From Candidatus Gastranaerophilales bacterium (GTDB taxonomy: Bacteria; Cyanobacteriota; Vampirovibrionia; Gastranaerophilales; Gastranaerophilaceae): a stretch of DNA of 48,762 nt. Every line of letters starts with the position of its first letter. Position 1 is the first letter of the stretch. The stretch lies in the NCBI GenBank assembly GCA_944323675.1, contig CALUTK010000004.1, forward strand, positions 1-48,762. The letters run 5' to 3'. Made by a program: the position numbers and the translations under genes. A model generated the notes under the pieces. It was not told the origin of the DNA, did not search any database, and saw only the letters and a program-made list of their open reading frames with translations. Positions 1-7,564 of the stretch are shown here, in pieces.

Positions 1-77
1 TCTTGTGTTACTCCAGTTTTTTATCTTTTATTTAAATGTAATCCTTTATATTCATGGTCATTTTCATATTCCTCTTA

Positions 78-104
78 TGTCATTCTGAACTTGTTTCAGA
101 ATCT
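78..104. repeat. Palindromic interspersed repeat overlapping the rsgA 3' end
   Basis: The 27-bp stretch has arms ATTCTGAA/TTCAGAAT around a CTTG loop. The wording (TGTCATTCTGAAC...TTTCAGAATCT) is that of a short repeat I recognise as widely scattered in several bacterial groups. Here it supplies the last rsgA codons and its stop. That it is mobile is inference. Confidence 0.5.
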
Positions 105-1087
105 ATTATTTCCTTATAAATTTTTTGTTTTAGAGTATTTCTTGAACTTTGTCGTTTTTTTTCGCTTATTTTGGCAAAAGTTCTGTTATGAATAACTTTT
201 TTTGTATGTTCTTCTTTTTTCCCTTCATACTTAATTTTTTCTTTGTACTCACGGGCTTCTTCCACAAAAGCAAGGTAACTTTCATAACGCGTCGGATCTA
301 TTTTATCAAGATTATATAAAACATTACATCCGTCCTCATTTATATGCAGGCAATCAGAATACTTACACCCGTCACGATAAATTGCAATATCGTCAAATAA
401 CAAATCCACATCGGCCGGCAGAATAAAATCAAACTTCACGTTGCTGAACCCCGGTGTATCAACTATTCTTGAATTTTCATTAATATTAATAATCTCGGAA
501 TGGCGGGTCGTATGGGTTCCGCGCTGAGTTTTTTCACTCACGCTTTTTGTTTTTAAATTAAGGTTCGGATTTATCGCATTTATAAGACTCGATTTTCCGA
601 CGCCGGAATTTCCACACAAAACGCTCGTTTTACCCTCCAGAAGCTTTTCAAAATTCTTTATCCCTTTATGTTCGGTTGCCGAGGTGTATGTTATTTTATA
701 CCCTAACTTTTCATATATATTTTTAATTTTATTTTTTAACTGTTTATCCCACTTTAAATCTTCTTTATTAAAACAAAGGACTGCCGGAATATCGTAATAC
801 TTTGCAAGCGACACATACCTGTTTAACTGGTGTAAATCCAAATCCGGTTCTTTAAGTGCAGATACAATAATTATCTGTTCAATATTTGCAACGCTCGGGC
901 GTTTGATAAAATTTTTGCGGGGAAGAATTCTTGTAATATGCCCTTTATCAAATTCCACAAAATCACCAACGAGAATTTTTTCTTTTTGCTTTTTTAAAAC
1001 CTCTCTGATTTTGCACTCAAAAGTAACGTCCTCAGAGACGACGTAATAAAAATCCGAATGAATTTTATAAATTTGACCCTGTGCCAT
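80..1087 (-). CDS. rsgA: Ribosome small-subunit-dependent GTPase RsgA (YjeQ/EngC)
   Basis: Circularly permuted GTPase that acts in late 30S subunit maturation in the cytoplasm. Motifs occur in the permuted order expected of the family: G4 (FNKED) first, then G1 (GNSGVGKSS), a switch region, and G3 (DTPGF), followed by the C-terminal Cys/His zinc knuckle (GCKYSDCLHINEDGC). An N-terminal OB-fold precedes the GTPase. I start at the MAQGQIY methionine because that matches the usual family N-terminus; an upstream in-frame start at 1108 would add seven residues with no clear ribosome binding site. The last residues (IIDSETSSE) and the TGA stop are encoded by a mobile-looking palindrome at 78-104, so the natural C-terminus may have been replaced. 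Confidence 0.93.
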   Translation of the reverse strand: MAQGQIYKIHSDFYYVVSEDVTFECKIREVLKKQKEKILVGDFVEFDKGHITRILPRKNFIKRPSVANIEQIIIVSALKEPDLDLHQLNRYVSLAKYYDIPAVLCFNKEDLKWDKQLKNKIKNIYEKLGYKITYTSATEHKGIKNFEKLLEGKTSVLCGNSGVGKSSLINAINPNLNLKTKSVSEKTQRGTHTTRHSEIININENSRIVDTPGFSNVKFDFILPADVDLLFDDIAIYRDGCKYSDCLHINEDGCNVLYNLDKIDPTRYESYLAFVEEAREYKEKIKYEGKKEEHTKKVIHNRTFAKISEKKRQSSRNTLKQKIYKEIIDSETSSE

Positions 1088-1115
1088 TACGGAAATATTG
1101 TAGCACAAAAAGAAA

Positions 1116-1197
1116 GTGAGTAGTGAAGGGTGAATAGTGAGTGGTTCAATAAAAAATGAATAGTCCCTTCACATCTCACTCTTCACCCATCACTTTT
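1116..1197. repeat. Heptamer repeat hairpin (GTGARNN units facing TTCACNN units)
   Basis: The left half is a run of 7-base units (GTGAGTA, GTGAAGG, GTGAATA, GTGAGTG). The right half is the complementary orientation (CTTCACA, TCTCACT, CTTCACC, CATCACT). The two halves can pair as an imperfect hairpin. The period of seven is visible directly. It resembles the heptameric short tandem repeats (STRR) known from cyanobacteria. Confidence 0.75.
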
Positions 1198-1203
1198 CAA
1201 AAA

Positions 1204-1237
1204 GCCGGATTGCTTCGGCTAACGCCTCGCAATGACA
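1204..1237. repeat. Short interspersed repeat (GCCGGATTGCTTCGGC ... CCTCGCAATGAC)
   Basis: A 16-base hairpin (GCCG..CGGC with an ATTGCTT centre) is followed by a CCTCGCAATGAC tail. This wording is typical of short non-coding repeats scattered in many bacterial genomes. No coding function is seen. Only one copy lies in this window. Confidence 0.4.
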
Positions 1238-1252
1238 AAAATCTAATCCTTT

Positions 1253-1423
1253 CTCCCTTTGAGTCTGTTAACTTTTCATTGCTACCCCTCCTCGAAATCA
1301 AAGATTTCGTTACCTCTCACAAAACGTGACATTTAGTCACCTTTTGTTCGGCAGAGTCTTAAGGGGAGGACAAAAATCTTAAAATTCATTGCAATAGAAA
1401 GTTAACAATGCCCTCAAAGGGAG
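1253..1423. mobile_element. MITE-like palindromic element, 171 bp, no coding capacity
   Basis: The ends are imperfect inverted repeats of about 30 bp: CTCCCTTTGAG...GTTAACTTT..ATTGC on the left and its complement on the right, closing with CTCAAAGGGAG. Nested inside are a CCCCTCC/GGGGAGG pair, a CGAAATC/GATTTCG hairpin and a CAAAA.GTGAC/GTCAC.TTTTG hairpin. No transposase or long open frame is inside. This architecture is that of a miniature inverted-repeat element or a structured non-coding RNA. I see no clear target-site duplication. Confidence 0.5.
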
Positions 1424-1443
1424 GTTATGAACTTTTCAAAACC

Positions 1444-1475
1444 CCTTCAACTCTTCAACCTTTCATCTCTTCAAC
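1444..1475. repeat. Four-copy octamer tandem repeat
   Basis: Four 8-base units run in tandem: CCTTCAAC, TCTTCAAC, CTTTCATC, TCTTCAAC. The period is eight, unlike the neighbouring heptamer repeats, but the units are related in composition. Confidence 0.5.
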
Positions 1476-1485
1476 GAAAATTTCC

Positions 1486-1514
1486 AATCACGCTACACTC
1501 TTCACACATCACTT
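1486..1514. repeat. Heptamer repeat, one orientation
   Basis: Four heptamers ending in CAC run toward the 3' end of the next minus-strand gene: AATCAC(G), CTACAC(T), CTTCAC(A), CATCAC(T). It is the same family as the element at 1116-1197, but no facing half is present. Confidence 0.55.
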
Positions 1515-1518
1515 TAAT

Positions 1519-2106
1519 TTACCCCTGCGGCATTTTGAACTTTTTGTCGTTCTTGATAAAGTCAGGCACCTGATTTTTTGCCATCTGCATTTTTGCATAC
1601 TGTTCTTTTAATTTCGCTTTTTCTTCTTCATCAGCATTCTTAGCTTTATCGTTCATCTGCGTAAGAAGCTCTTTTTCAACCTCGTTGCCTTTTATATAAA
1701 CATCCATATCTTTACTTTTTTTGAACGCATTTACGTTGCCTTCATAATTAATCTTTGGGGCTTTATAAAGAGTGTATAAAAGCGCAATTCCGCCGATTGC
1801 CGCAGCAATAAAGCTCAATGCTGTTCCTATAACAAAGAGATCCTTTTTAGAGCCTTTCAATCCTTTGTGGTTTTTATTAACATACTTATTTGCCGCCTGC
1901 CCCAAATCTTCTATCACAAAACCGTCGTCAAAAAGCTCAAACATAAGCCGTGCTCCGACGCCAAGTCCTCCGACAAAAGTTGCAACCGCAAGATTAGTTT
2001 TTTCACCGCGTTTTGAAATCGGGTTTTTAACCTGACTGCCCGGCTTCTTAGACGAACTTTCTGCAGAGGTAAACGAATATGCGTTATGTACAGCACTTAT
2101 CCGCAT
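1519..2106 (-). CDS. Small membrane protein with ISA...FTS N-terminus (tandem paralogue 2)
   Basis: I do not recognise a named family. The protein (195 aa) opens with MRISAVHNAYSFTSAES, a short polar N-terminus. Two hydrophobic stretches follow, at about residues 40-60 and 88-112, and then a charged Lys/Glu-rich tail. It is a clear paralogue of the gene immediately upstream: both share the N-terminal MRISAV, an NPI..R..EK segment, two hydrophobic segments and a K.MDV motif before the charged tail. Only one base separates the upstream stop from this start, so the pair is translated from one message. The N-terminus does not look like a Sec signal peptide. It resembles the starts of genes at 10628 (minus) and 46389 (plus). 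Confidence 0.75.
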   Translation of the reverse strand: MRISAVHNAYSFTSAESSSKKPGSQVKNPISKRGEKTNLAVATFVGGLGVGARLMFELFDDGFVIEDLGQAANKYVNKNHKGLKGSKKDLFVIGTALSFIAAAIGGIALLYTLYKAPKINYEGNVNAFKKSKDMDVYIKGNEVEKELLTQMNDKAKNADEEEKAKLKEQYAKMQMAKNQVPDFIKNDKKFKMPQG

Positions 2107-2107
2107 T

Positions 2108-2575
2108 TTATACCCCTTTTATCATTACCCCGTTTCCGTTGTTTGCCATCTGGACAGTTGCGTAATGGTTAATTTTCTCATCAAGAGAAACATCCTCGTC
2201 CTTTACTTCTTTATCAACCTCAGAGAGAATGTTTGATTTCAATTCTCTGTCACGGCTGAAAACATCCATTTCTTTTTCTCTTGTAAATGCGCGGACTTTA
2301 GTATTATAAAGGTTTGCAGGAAGAGTCAGAAGTAAGCTTACAGCCCCGAGAACGCCGCCGATAATTCCAGCTTTGCCCATTCGCATTTTAGCTGATTGCG
2401 GGATAAGAAATGAAGCTATACCGAATGCGGTACCGCCGACTAAAACACTTGTTCCTACAGATTGTAAAACAGTTAAACCTTTTTCGGTATTGCGGTTAAT
2501 CGGATTTTCATAATTCCCGTTACCTGATGTGAAACACGGTTTAGGACAACGATTGCTTACTGCTGAAATTCTCAT
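2108..2575 (-). CDS. Small membrane protein with ISA...FTS N-terminus (tandem paralogue 1)
   Basis: An unrecognised 155-aa protein that leads the two-gene unit. The start is set at the MRISAV methionine because AAGGAG lies eight bases upstream; a GTG three codons earlier would overlap that ribosome binding site. The order is a polar N-terminus with a Cys pair (RCPKPCFTSG), two hydrophobic stretches (about residues 33-55 and 68-88), an ENPINR..EK segment, then a charged region with KEMDV. It is a paralogue of the gene ending at 1519. The hydrophobic pair suggests a membrane hairpin with a cytoplasmic charged tail, which is inference. Confidence 0.75.
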   Translation of the reverse strand: MRISAVSNRCPKPCFTSGNGNYENPINRNTEKGLTVLQSVGTSVLVGGTAFGIASFLIPQSAKMRMGKAGIIGGVLGAVSLLLTLPANLYNTKVRAFTREKEMDVFSRDRELKSNILSEVDKEVKDEDVSLDEKINHYATVQMANNGNGVMIKGV

Positions 2576-2669
2576 AATACACACTCCTTATGTTTACATT
2601 TTTATAATACACCGTCAAAAAATTTTTTGCTACTTTGTTAATAATAATAATCCGAATTGTAACAAATAT

Positions 2670-2697
2670 TTGAAGTTTTAATTGTTTATGGTAATAT
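2670..2697 (+). promoter_or_regulatory. Candidate sigma-70 promoter for efp
   Basis: TTGAAG and TAATAT are separated by 16 bases, about 40 bases upstream of the efp start. This is a plausible but not decisive match in AT-rich sequence. Confidence 0.35.
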
Positions 2698-2738
2698 CAA
2701 TATACAAAGTATGATTATTATTTTATAAGGGGAAAAAT

Positions 2739-3296
2739 ATGATTTCAGTAAACGATTTAAAAACAGGCTTAACGCTTCAATTAGACAACGGATTGTGGTC
2801 TGTTGTTGAATTCCTGCACGTTAAACCGGGCAAAGGTGCAGCGTTTGTAAGATCAAAACTTAAAAACGTTGAAACCGGTCAGGTTGTTGAAAAGACCTTC
2901 CGCGCAGGTGAAAAAGTTGCAAAAGCTATGCTCGATAGACGTGAAATGCAATACCTTTACAAAGAAGGCAGCGAATACGTTATGATGGATAACGAAACCT
3001 ATGAACAATTACAAATTCCGGAAGCTAATATCGGCGACGGCATTAAATACTTAAAAGAAAATATGGTTGTTCAAGTTCTTATGCACGATAACAGAATTAT
3101 CGGTGTTGATATTCCGTCCCACGTTGAACTTGAGGTTGTCGATACTCCGCCTGCAGAAAAAGGAAACACTGCACAGGGCGGTACAAAACCTGCTAAACTG
3201 GAAACCGGCGCTGTTGTTAACGTTCCGTTCTTTGTTCAAAACGGTGACGTTATCCGCGTTGATACCAGATCTAATGAATATCTCGACAGAGTATAA
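2739..3296 (+). CDS. efp: Elongation factor P
   Basis: EF-P binds the ribosomal E-site region and relieves stalling at polyproline stretches. The protein is 185 aa, the usual family length, with the three-domain layout and the conserved [10 protein letters not shown] loop. Lys32 at the tip of that loop is the position modified in many bacteria. The start is preceded by AAGGGG. The gene opens the efp-accB-accC run, an order common in many bacteria. A heptamer repeat hairpin separates it from accB. Confidence 0.97.
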   Translation: MISVNDLKTGLTLQLDNGLWSVVEFLHVKPGKGAAFVRSKLKNVETGQVVEKTFRAGEKVAKAMLDRREMQYLYKEGSEYVMMDNETYEQLQIPEANIGDGIKYLKENMVVQVLMHDNRIIGVDIPSHVELEVVDTPPAEKGNTAQGGTKPAKLETGAVVNVPFFVQNGDVIRVDTRSNEYLDRV

Positions 3297-3300
3297 TTAA

Positions 3301-3350
3301 GTGAAGGGTGAGGAGTGAAGTGTTAATAAGCTCTTTTACCCTTCTCATAA
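3301..3350. repeat. Heptamer repeat between efp and accB
   Basis: Three heptamers (GTGAAGG, GTGAGGA, GTGAAGT) directly follow the efp stop. The GAAGGGT core can pair with ACCCTTC about 30 bases downstream. It is the same family as 1116-1197 and 3816-3880. Confidence 0.6.
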
Positions 3351-3365
3351 AAAGAAAGGCACAAT

Positions 3366-3815
3366 ATGAAATTTGATATAGAATACGTTGAAAAATTAGC
3401 CAAAGTTTTAGCTGAAAATGAATTAACAGAAATTTCATTAGAAGACGGCGAACAGGCTATTACATTAAGAAAAGAAGTTGTAGTGGCACCTGCCGCAATT
3501 GCACCTGCAGCAGTTCCTCAGGCTGCACCGGCTGTACAGGCTCCTGCTCCTGCGCCTTCAGCTTCAGAACCTGCAAAGAAAGGGACTCCTATTACATCAC
3601 CTATGGTAGGAACTTTCTACAGCGCACCTTCTCCTGATGCAAAACCGTTCGTTGAAGTCGGTCAGACAATTGCTCAGGGCGATGTTGTTTGTATTGTGGA
3701 AGCTATGAAATTAATGAACGAAATCGAATCAGAAATTTCAGGCAAAATCGTTGAAATTTGCGTAAAAGACGGTCAGCCTGTAGAATTCGGTCAGGTTTTA
3801 ATGTACGTTGAATAA
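3366..3815 (+). CDS. accB: Biotin carboxyl carrier protein of acetyl-CoA carboxylase
   Basis: This is the carrier subunit of acetyl-CoA carboxylase, which commits acetyl-CoA to fatty-acid synthesis. It is 149 aa: an N-terminal domain, an Ala/Pro-rich flexible linker (about residues 38-68), and the biotinyl domain with the EAMKLMNE motif, in which Lys115 is the biotin attachment site. The start follows AAAGG. It lies upstream of accC, its functional partner, although a 106-bp gap holding a heptamer-repeat hairpin separates the two. Confidence 0.96.
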   Translation: MKFDIEYVEKLAKVLAENELTEISLEDGEQAITLRKEVVVAPAAIAPAAVPQAAPAVQAPAPAPSASEPAKKGTPITSPMVGTFYSAPSPDAKPFVEVGQTIAQGDVVCIVEAMKLMNEIESEISGKIVEICVKDGQPVEFGQVLMYVE

Positions 3816-3880
3816 AGTGAGAAGTGAAGGGTGATGAGTGAGTATAGTCGCTTCACACTTCACGCTTCACACTTCACCTT
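3816..3880. repeat. Large heptamer repeat hairpin inside the accB-accC operon
   Basis: Four GTGARNN heptamers (GTGAGAA, GTGAAGG, GTGATGA, GTGAGTA) face four CTTCACN heptamers (CTTCACA, CTTCACG, CTTCACA, CTTCACC). The halves pair into an imperfect hairpin. The element sits between co-transcribed genes, so it would be present in the mRNA and could attenuate or protect it, which is inference. Confidence 0.75.
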
Positions 3881-3921
3881 TTCGTAAGAAGTATGAATTT
3901 TGTTTGAAAAGGGATATAAAA

Positions 3922-5277
3922 ATGTTTAAAAAAGTATTAATAGCAAACCGCGGCGAAATTGCGGTAAGAATTATAAGAGCTTGCAGAGAAATAGGAATCC
4001 CGACAGTTGCGATTTATTCGCAGGCCGATGCGAATTCACTGCACGTAAGACTGGCGACCGAGGCATACTGTATAGGGCCTGCTCAGAGTGCAAAAAGTTA
4101 CCTGAGTATCCCTGCAATAATTTCTGCAGCCCTTGTATCAGGCGCTGACGCCATCCATCCGGGCTACGGGTTTATGTCTGAAAGAGCTGATTTTGCGGAG
4201 ATCTGCGCAAAACACGGAATAAAATTTATCGGCCCGACAGCAGAAGCCATGAGAAAAATGGGGGATAAAGCAACCGCCCGTAAAACAATGATTGAAAATA
4301 ACGTTCCGGTTACCCCGGGAACAGGGATTTTGAAAACTCCGGAAGAAGTAAAAGAATTTGCAAGAAAAGCCGGTTATCCGATTATTTTGAAAGCGACGGC
4401 AGGCGGCGGCGGAAAAGGTATGAGAATAGTTCGCTCCGACGATGAAGTCGAAACAAATATGAATCTTTGTCAGTCAGAAGCTCAAAACTTCTTTGGAAAC
4501 CCTGACGTTTACGCTGAAAAATATCTTGAAAACCCTCGTCACATTGAGGTTCAAATTCTCGGCGACCAGTATGGCAATGTTGTTCACCTAGGCGAAAGAG
4601 ACTGTTCAATTCAAAGACGCCACCAGAAATTGCTGGAAGAAGCTCCGTCCCCAGCGATTGACGAAGCTACCCGTAAAGAAATGGGAGCAGCAGCGGTCAG
4701 AGCGGCAAAAGCCATTAATTATGAAGGCGCCGGAACATGTGAATTCCTCCTTGACCACGACGGAAAATGGTATTTCATGGAAATGAATACGCGTATTCAG
4801 GTTGAACACTGTGTTACAGAAATGATTTCCAATGTCGATCTGGTAAGAGAACAAATTATGGTTGCGGCAGGGGAAAAATTAGACTTCACTCAGGACGAAA
4901 TCGTTTTAAGAGGGCATGCTATAGAATGCCGTATTAATGCAGAAAACCCTGATAAAGACTTTATGCCTAATCCGGGTCAGATTACAGGCTACGTAACACC
5001 TGGCGGTTTCGGCGTGAGAGTGGATTCCCATGTTTATCAGGATTATTCAATCCCGCCGTATTATGATTCAATGATAGGAAAACTCATCTGCTGGGGAAGA
5101 ACGCGTAACGAAGCAAGACGCAGGATGTACCGCGCTTTAAAAGAATATGTTATCACCGGAATTGAAACAACAATTCCTTTCCACCAGTCAATCATTGAAG
5201 ATCCTGTTTTTGTCAGCGGAAACTTCAATACCGGATTTATTGAAGATTTCTACAAACGGACAGGAAAGAATTCATAA
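3922..5277 (+). CDS. accC: Acetyl-CoA carboxylase biotin carboxylase subunit
   Basis: ATP-dependent carboxylation of the biotin on AccB. The protein is 451 aa from the [16 protein letters not shown] start, which is the typical family N-terminus. An extended frame back to 3838 would run through the heptamer repeat and is rejected. Visible motifs are the biotin carboxylase N-domain (NRGEIAVRI), the glycine-rich ATP-grasp loop ([11 protein letters not shown], about residues 158-167), and the [10 protein letters not shown] metal/catalytic signature. A strong terminator follows at 5283. The accA and accD subunits are not in the window. Confidence 0.97.
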   Translation: MFKKVLIANRGEIAVRIIRACREIGIPTVAIYSQADANSLHVRLATEAYCIGPAQSAKSYLSIPAIISAALVSGADAIHPGYGFMSERADFAEICAKHGIKFIGPTAEAMRKMGDKATARKTMIENNVPVTPGTGILKTPEEVKEFARKAGYPIILKATAGGGGKGMRIVRSDDEVETNMNLCQSEAQNFFGNPDVYAEKYLENPRHIEVQILGDQYGNVVHLGERDCSIQRRHQKLLEEAPSPAIDEATRKEMGAAAVRAAKAINYEGAGTCEFLLDHDGKWYFMEMNTRIQVEHCVTEMISNVDLVREQIMVAAGEKLDFTQDEIVLRGHAIECRINAENPDKDFMPNPGQITGYVTPGGFGVRVDSHVYQDYSIPPYYDSMIGKLICWGRTRNEARRRMYRALKEYVITGIETTIPFHQSIIEDPVFVSGNFNTGFIEDFYKRTGKNS

Positions 5278-5282
5278 ACATC

Positions 5283-5310
5283 AAAGCCTGAATAAAGTTC
5301 AGGCTTTTTT
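5283..5310 (+). terminator. Rho-independent terminator after accC
   Basis: A perfect 10-bp stem (AAAGCCTGAA/TTCAGGCTTT) with a five-base loop ends in a run of Ts. It sits six bases after the accC stop. Confidence 0.9.
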
Positions 5311-5434
5311 AATTTTTTAACCATTCGGCTAGTTGCATTTAAGTCATATTACAAATTATAATAAGTACAGAAAATAGTCGATATTGTGACATCTGGCGGT
5401 CGACGTCTACCAACGGTTCGCATATATTTTGGTT

Positions 5435-5647
5435 ATGCCAACTGATTTATTAAGACGATTTTCGCATAAAATACAAAGATTAAGAACACAGAGAGGCCTG
5501 ACCCAGGAAGGTCTTGCTTTAATTTGCAACCTTGATAGAACTTATATAGGACGACTGGAAAGAATGGAGCGCTCTCCGAGTTTAGGCACTCTTAAAAAAT
5601 TAGCCGACGGGCTTGGCATGTCTTTATCTGAACTTTTGGACTTTTAG
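5435..5647 (+). CDS. Small XRE-family helix-turn-helix regulator
   Basis: A single HTH_3 domain fills the whole 70-aa protein. The recognition region reads LTQEGLA...LDRTYIGRLERMERSPSLGTLKKLA, close to the Cro/C1 and restriction-controller type. No ligand or oligomerisation domain is visible. The ATG at 5435 is chosen over a TTG two codons upstream; neither has a strong ribosome binding site. It stands alone between the accC terminator and a MATE exporter gene and may control that neighbour, which is inference. No restriction enzyme or methylase is nearby. Confidence 0.85.
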   Translation: MPTDLLRRFSHKIQRLRTQRGLTQEGLALICNLDRTYIGRLERMERSPSLGTLKKLADGLGMSLSELLDF

Positions 5648-5684
5648 AGAATATTTAAATTTTTTGTAATATAATAAAAGCGGA

Positions 5685-7004
5685 ATGGAAAAAACAATTA
5701 AATATTATGCAAAAGAACTTTTAAACATTGCCCTGCCTATTATTATGGGAAACCTCGGTTTTATCCTCATAGGAGCCGGGGATGTTTTGATTGCAGGCAG
5801 ACATTCCACTGATACTCTTGCCGCCATAAGTATCGCAACTGCTATTACAAATTGTATAATGACATTCGGAATAGGGTTAATTGCAAGCGTTTCCCCTATT
5901 CTTTCAAACATCCGCGGGGAGAAAAAGTCTGCTAAAAAATACTTTTTCCCGACTATAAGATTTTCCATGATTCTGGCTTTGATAACCATGTTTTGCGTTC
6001 TTGCAGCAATTCCCGCAATTGACTATATGCACTTTGAAGCAAAACTTGTGCCTGACATAAAAGAATATATGCTTATTACGGCATTTTCAACATTTGGCGC
6101 ATATCTGCATGCCTCTTTGAAGGAATTTCTGCAGGCTTTTGAGATTGTATTTATTCCGAATTTAGTGACTGTAATATGCGTATTTTTGAACGTAATTTTA
6201 AATATAATACTGGTATTCGGCTGCGGGCCTATACCGTCACTCGGCGCAATAGGACTGGCTATCGCAAGTTTTATTGTAAGATATTTTATGGGCTTTGCGC
6301 TGTTATTTTACTGTCTGGGGTTAATGCGTTTCAGAAATTACCACGACAAACGCTACTACAAAAACCTTATGACAATAGGCTTGCCGATATCTCTTGCTAT
6401 ACTTGTGGAATTTATTGCATTTAACAGTATTGCAATACTTATGGGAAGAGTGTCAGGGGTTTATGCAGCGGCGCAGAACCTTATTTGCACACTTACGACT
6501 ATATCGTTTATGGTGCCGCTTGCGATTTCAAATGCTATTGCGGTTAAGGTTGGATTTGCTAATGGTGCTAAAAATTTCAATGAATTAAAAAATTATGCGT
6601 TTATAGGAATGTTTATGTGCGTCGGATTTATGATATGCAGTGCCGTAATCTTCTGTTCATTCCCGCATTTTCTGGTCAGTCTGTTCAGTAAAGATTTAAC
6701 TCTCATTAAAATCTGCGTGCCTGTATTATATGTAGTTTCCATATTCCAAATTTTTGACGGACTTCAGGTCGCGCTTGCCGGAATTTATAAAGGAATAAAA
6801 AAGACAAAAATAGTTTTAATCGCAAACTTTATAGGCTACTGGGTAATCTCAATACCGCTCGGATATATGTTAGCACTGAAGCAGGGATTTATGCTGAAAG
6901 GCTTCTGGTACGGATTATTATTTGCAGCAATCGTACTTTGCGCTCAGATGCTTTTAATGCTTTTCAGATACTTGAAAAAATTGAGGCTTAAATTTGCCGA
7001 ATAG
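5685..7004 (+). CDS. MATE family multidrug/metabolite exporter
   Basis: An inner-membrane antiporter of the MATE type (439 aa) with about twelve hydrophobic segments. Features of the family include the N-terminal ELLNIALPIIMGNLG segment and the GAGDVLIAGRHSTDTLAA stretch, where MATE proteins carry their conserved first-helix loop. The second half repeats the first in layout (VEFIAF.SIAILMGRVSGVYAAAQN). Such pumps use Na+ or H+ gradients to expel cationic compounds; the substrate cannot be read from sequence. The start follows only a weak AAGCGG. The small XRE regulator lies 37 bases upstream and may be co-transcribed. Confidence 0.88.
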   Translation: MEKTIKYYAKELLNIALPIIMGNLGFILIGAGDVLIAGRHSTDTLAAISIATAITNCIMTFGIGLIASVSPILSNIRGEKKSAKKYFFPTIRFSMILALITMFCVLAAIPAIDYMHFEAKLVPDIKEYMLITAFSTFGAYLHASLKEFLQAFEIVFIPNLVTVICVFLNVILNIILVFGCGPIPSLGAIGLAIASFIVRYFMGFALLFYCLGLMRFRNYHDKRYYKNLMTIGLPISLAILVEFIAFNSIAILMGRVSGVYAAAQNLICTLTTISFMVPLAISNAIAVKVGFANGAKNFNELKNYAFIGMFMCVGFMICSAVIFCSFPHFLVSLFSKDLTLIKICVPVLYVVSIFQIFDGLQVALAGIYKGIKKTKIVLIANFIGYWVISIPLGYMLALKQGFMLKGFWYGLLFAAIVLCAQMLLMLFRYLKKLRLKFAE

Positions 7005-7065
7005 GAAAAGAATAGCTTTTTTGCTTAATTTATGATACACTTGGTGTATATGGAGGAAAAACGAC

Positions 7066-7539
7066 ATGCACTCAGAACAAAGAACATTTATTGCCGTTAA
7101 ACCCGATGGCGTAAGAAGAGGATTAGTTGGTGAAATAATTTCACGCTTTGAGAAAAAAGGGTTTAAATTAATCGCAATAAAAATGCTTGATGTTTCACAG
7201 GAACAAGCAGAAGCGCATTATGCCGAACATAAAGGGAAACCTTTCTTCCCGAGATTAATTGAGTACATCCAGAGCGGGCCTATTGTTGCTATGGTATGGA
7301 AAGGCTATGATGTAATTGCCGGCGCAAGACAGCTTATGGGTTCAACAAACCCGCTTGACGCTCAGGTAGGTACAATCAGAGCAGATCTGGCACTTGTAAA
7401 AGAATACAATGTTGTCCATGGTTCAGACTGCGTTGAAAGCGCAGAAAGAGAAATCAATATCTACTTTAAGCCGGAAGAACTCTGTGACGAGTATGAAAAT
7501 ATGGCTGAAAAAGTTATTGAACAGCTGGATGAAGAATAA
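7066..7539 (+). CDS. ndk: Nucleoside diphosphate kinase
   Basis: Transfers the gamma phosphate from ATP to nucleoside diphosphates through a phosphohistidine. The N-terminus [14 protein letters not shown] is diagnostic. The active-site segment [16 protein letters not shown] places the catalytic His at residue 118. The protein has 157 aa, slightly longer than many family members because of an acidic C-terminal tail ([18 protein letters not shown]). A good GGAGG precedes the ATG. tgt follows after 25 bases and is probably co-transcribed. Confidence 0.97.
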   Translation: MHSEQRTFIAVKPDGVRRGLVGEIISRFEKKGFKLIAIKMLDVSQEQAEAHYAEHKGKPFFPRLIEYIQSGPIVAMVWKGYDVIAGARQLMGSTNPLDAQVGTIRADLALVKEYNVVHGSDCVESAEREINIYFKPEELCDEYENMAEKVIEQLDEE

Positions 7540-7564
7540 AAATTGAAAGCAGGATGTGTGGAAA

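Noticed and set aside
1408-1611. Plus-strand open frame of 67 codons
   Set aside because: It runs out of the MITE-like element and through the tandem repeats into the antisense of the small membrane protein gene. It has no ribosome binding site and is biased like the opposite strand.
7540-7564. preQ1 riboswitch ahead of tgt
   Set aside because: The gap to ndk is only 25 bases, too short for any known riboswitch.
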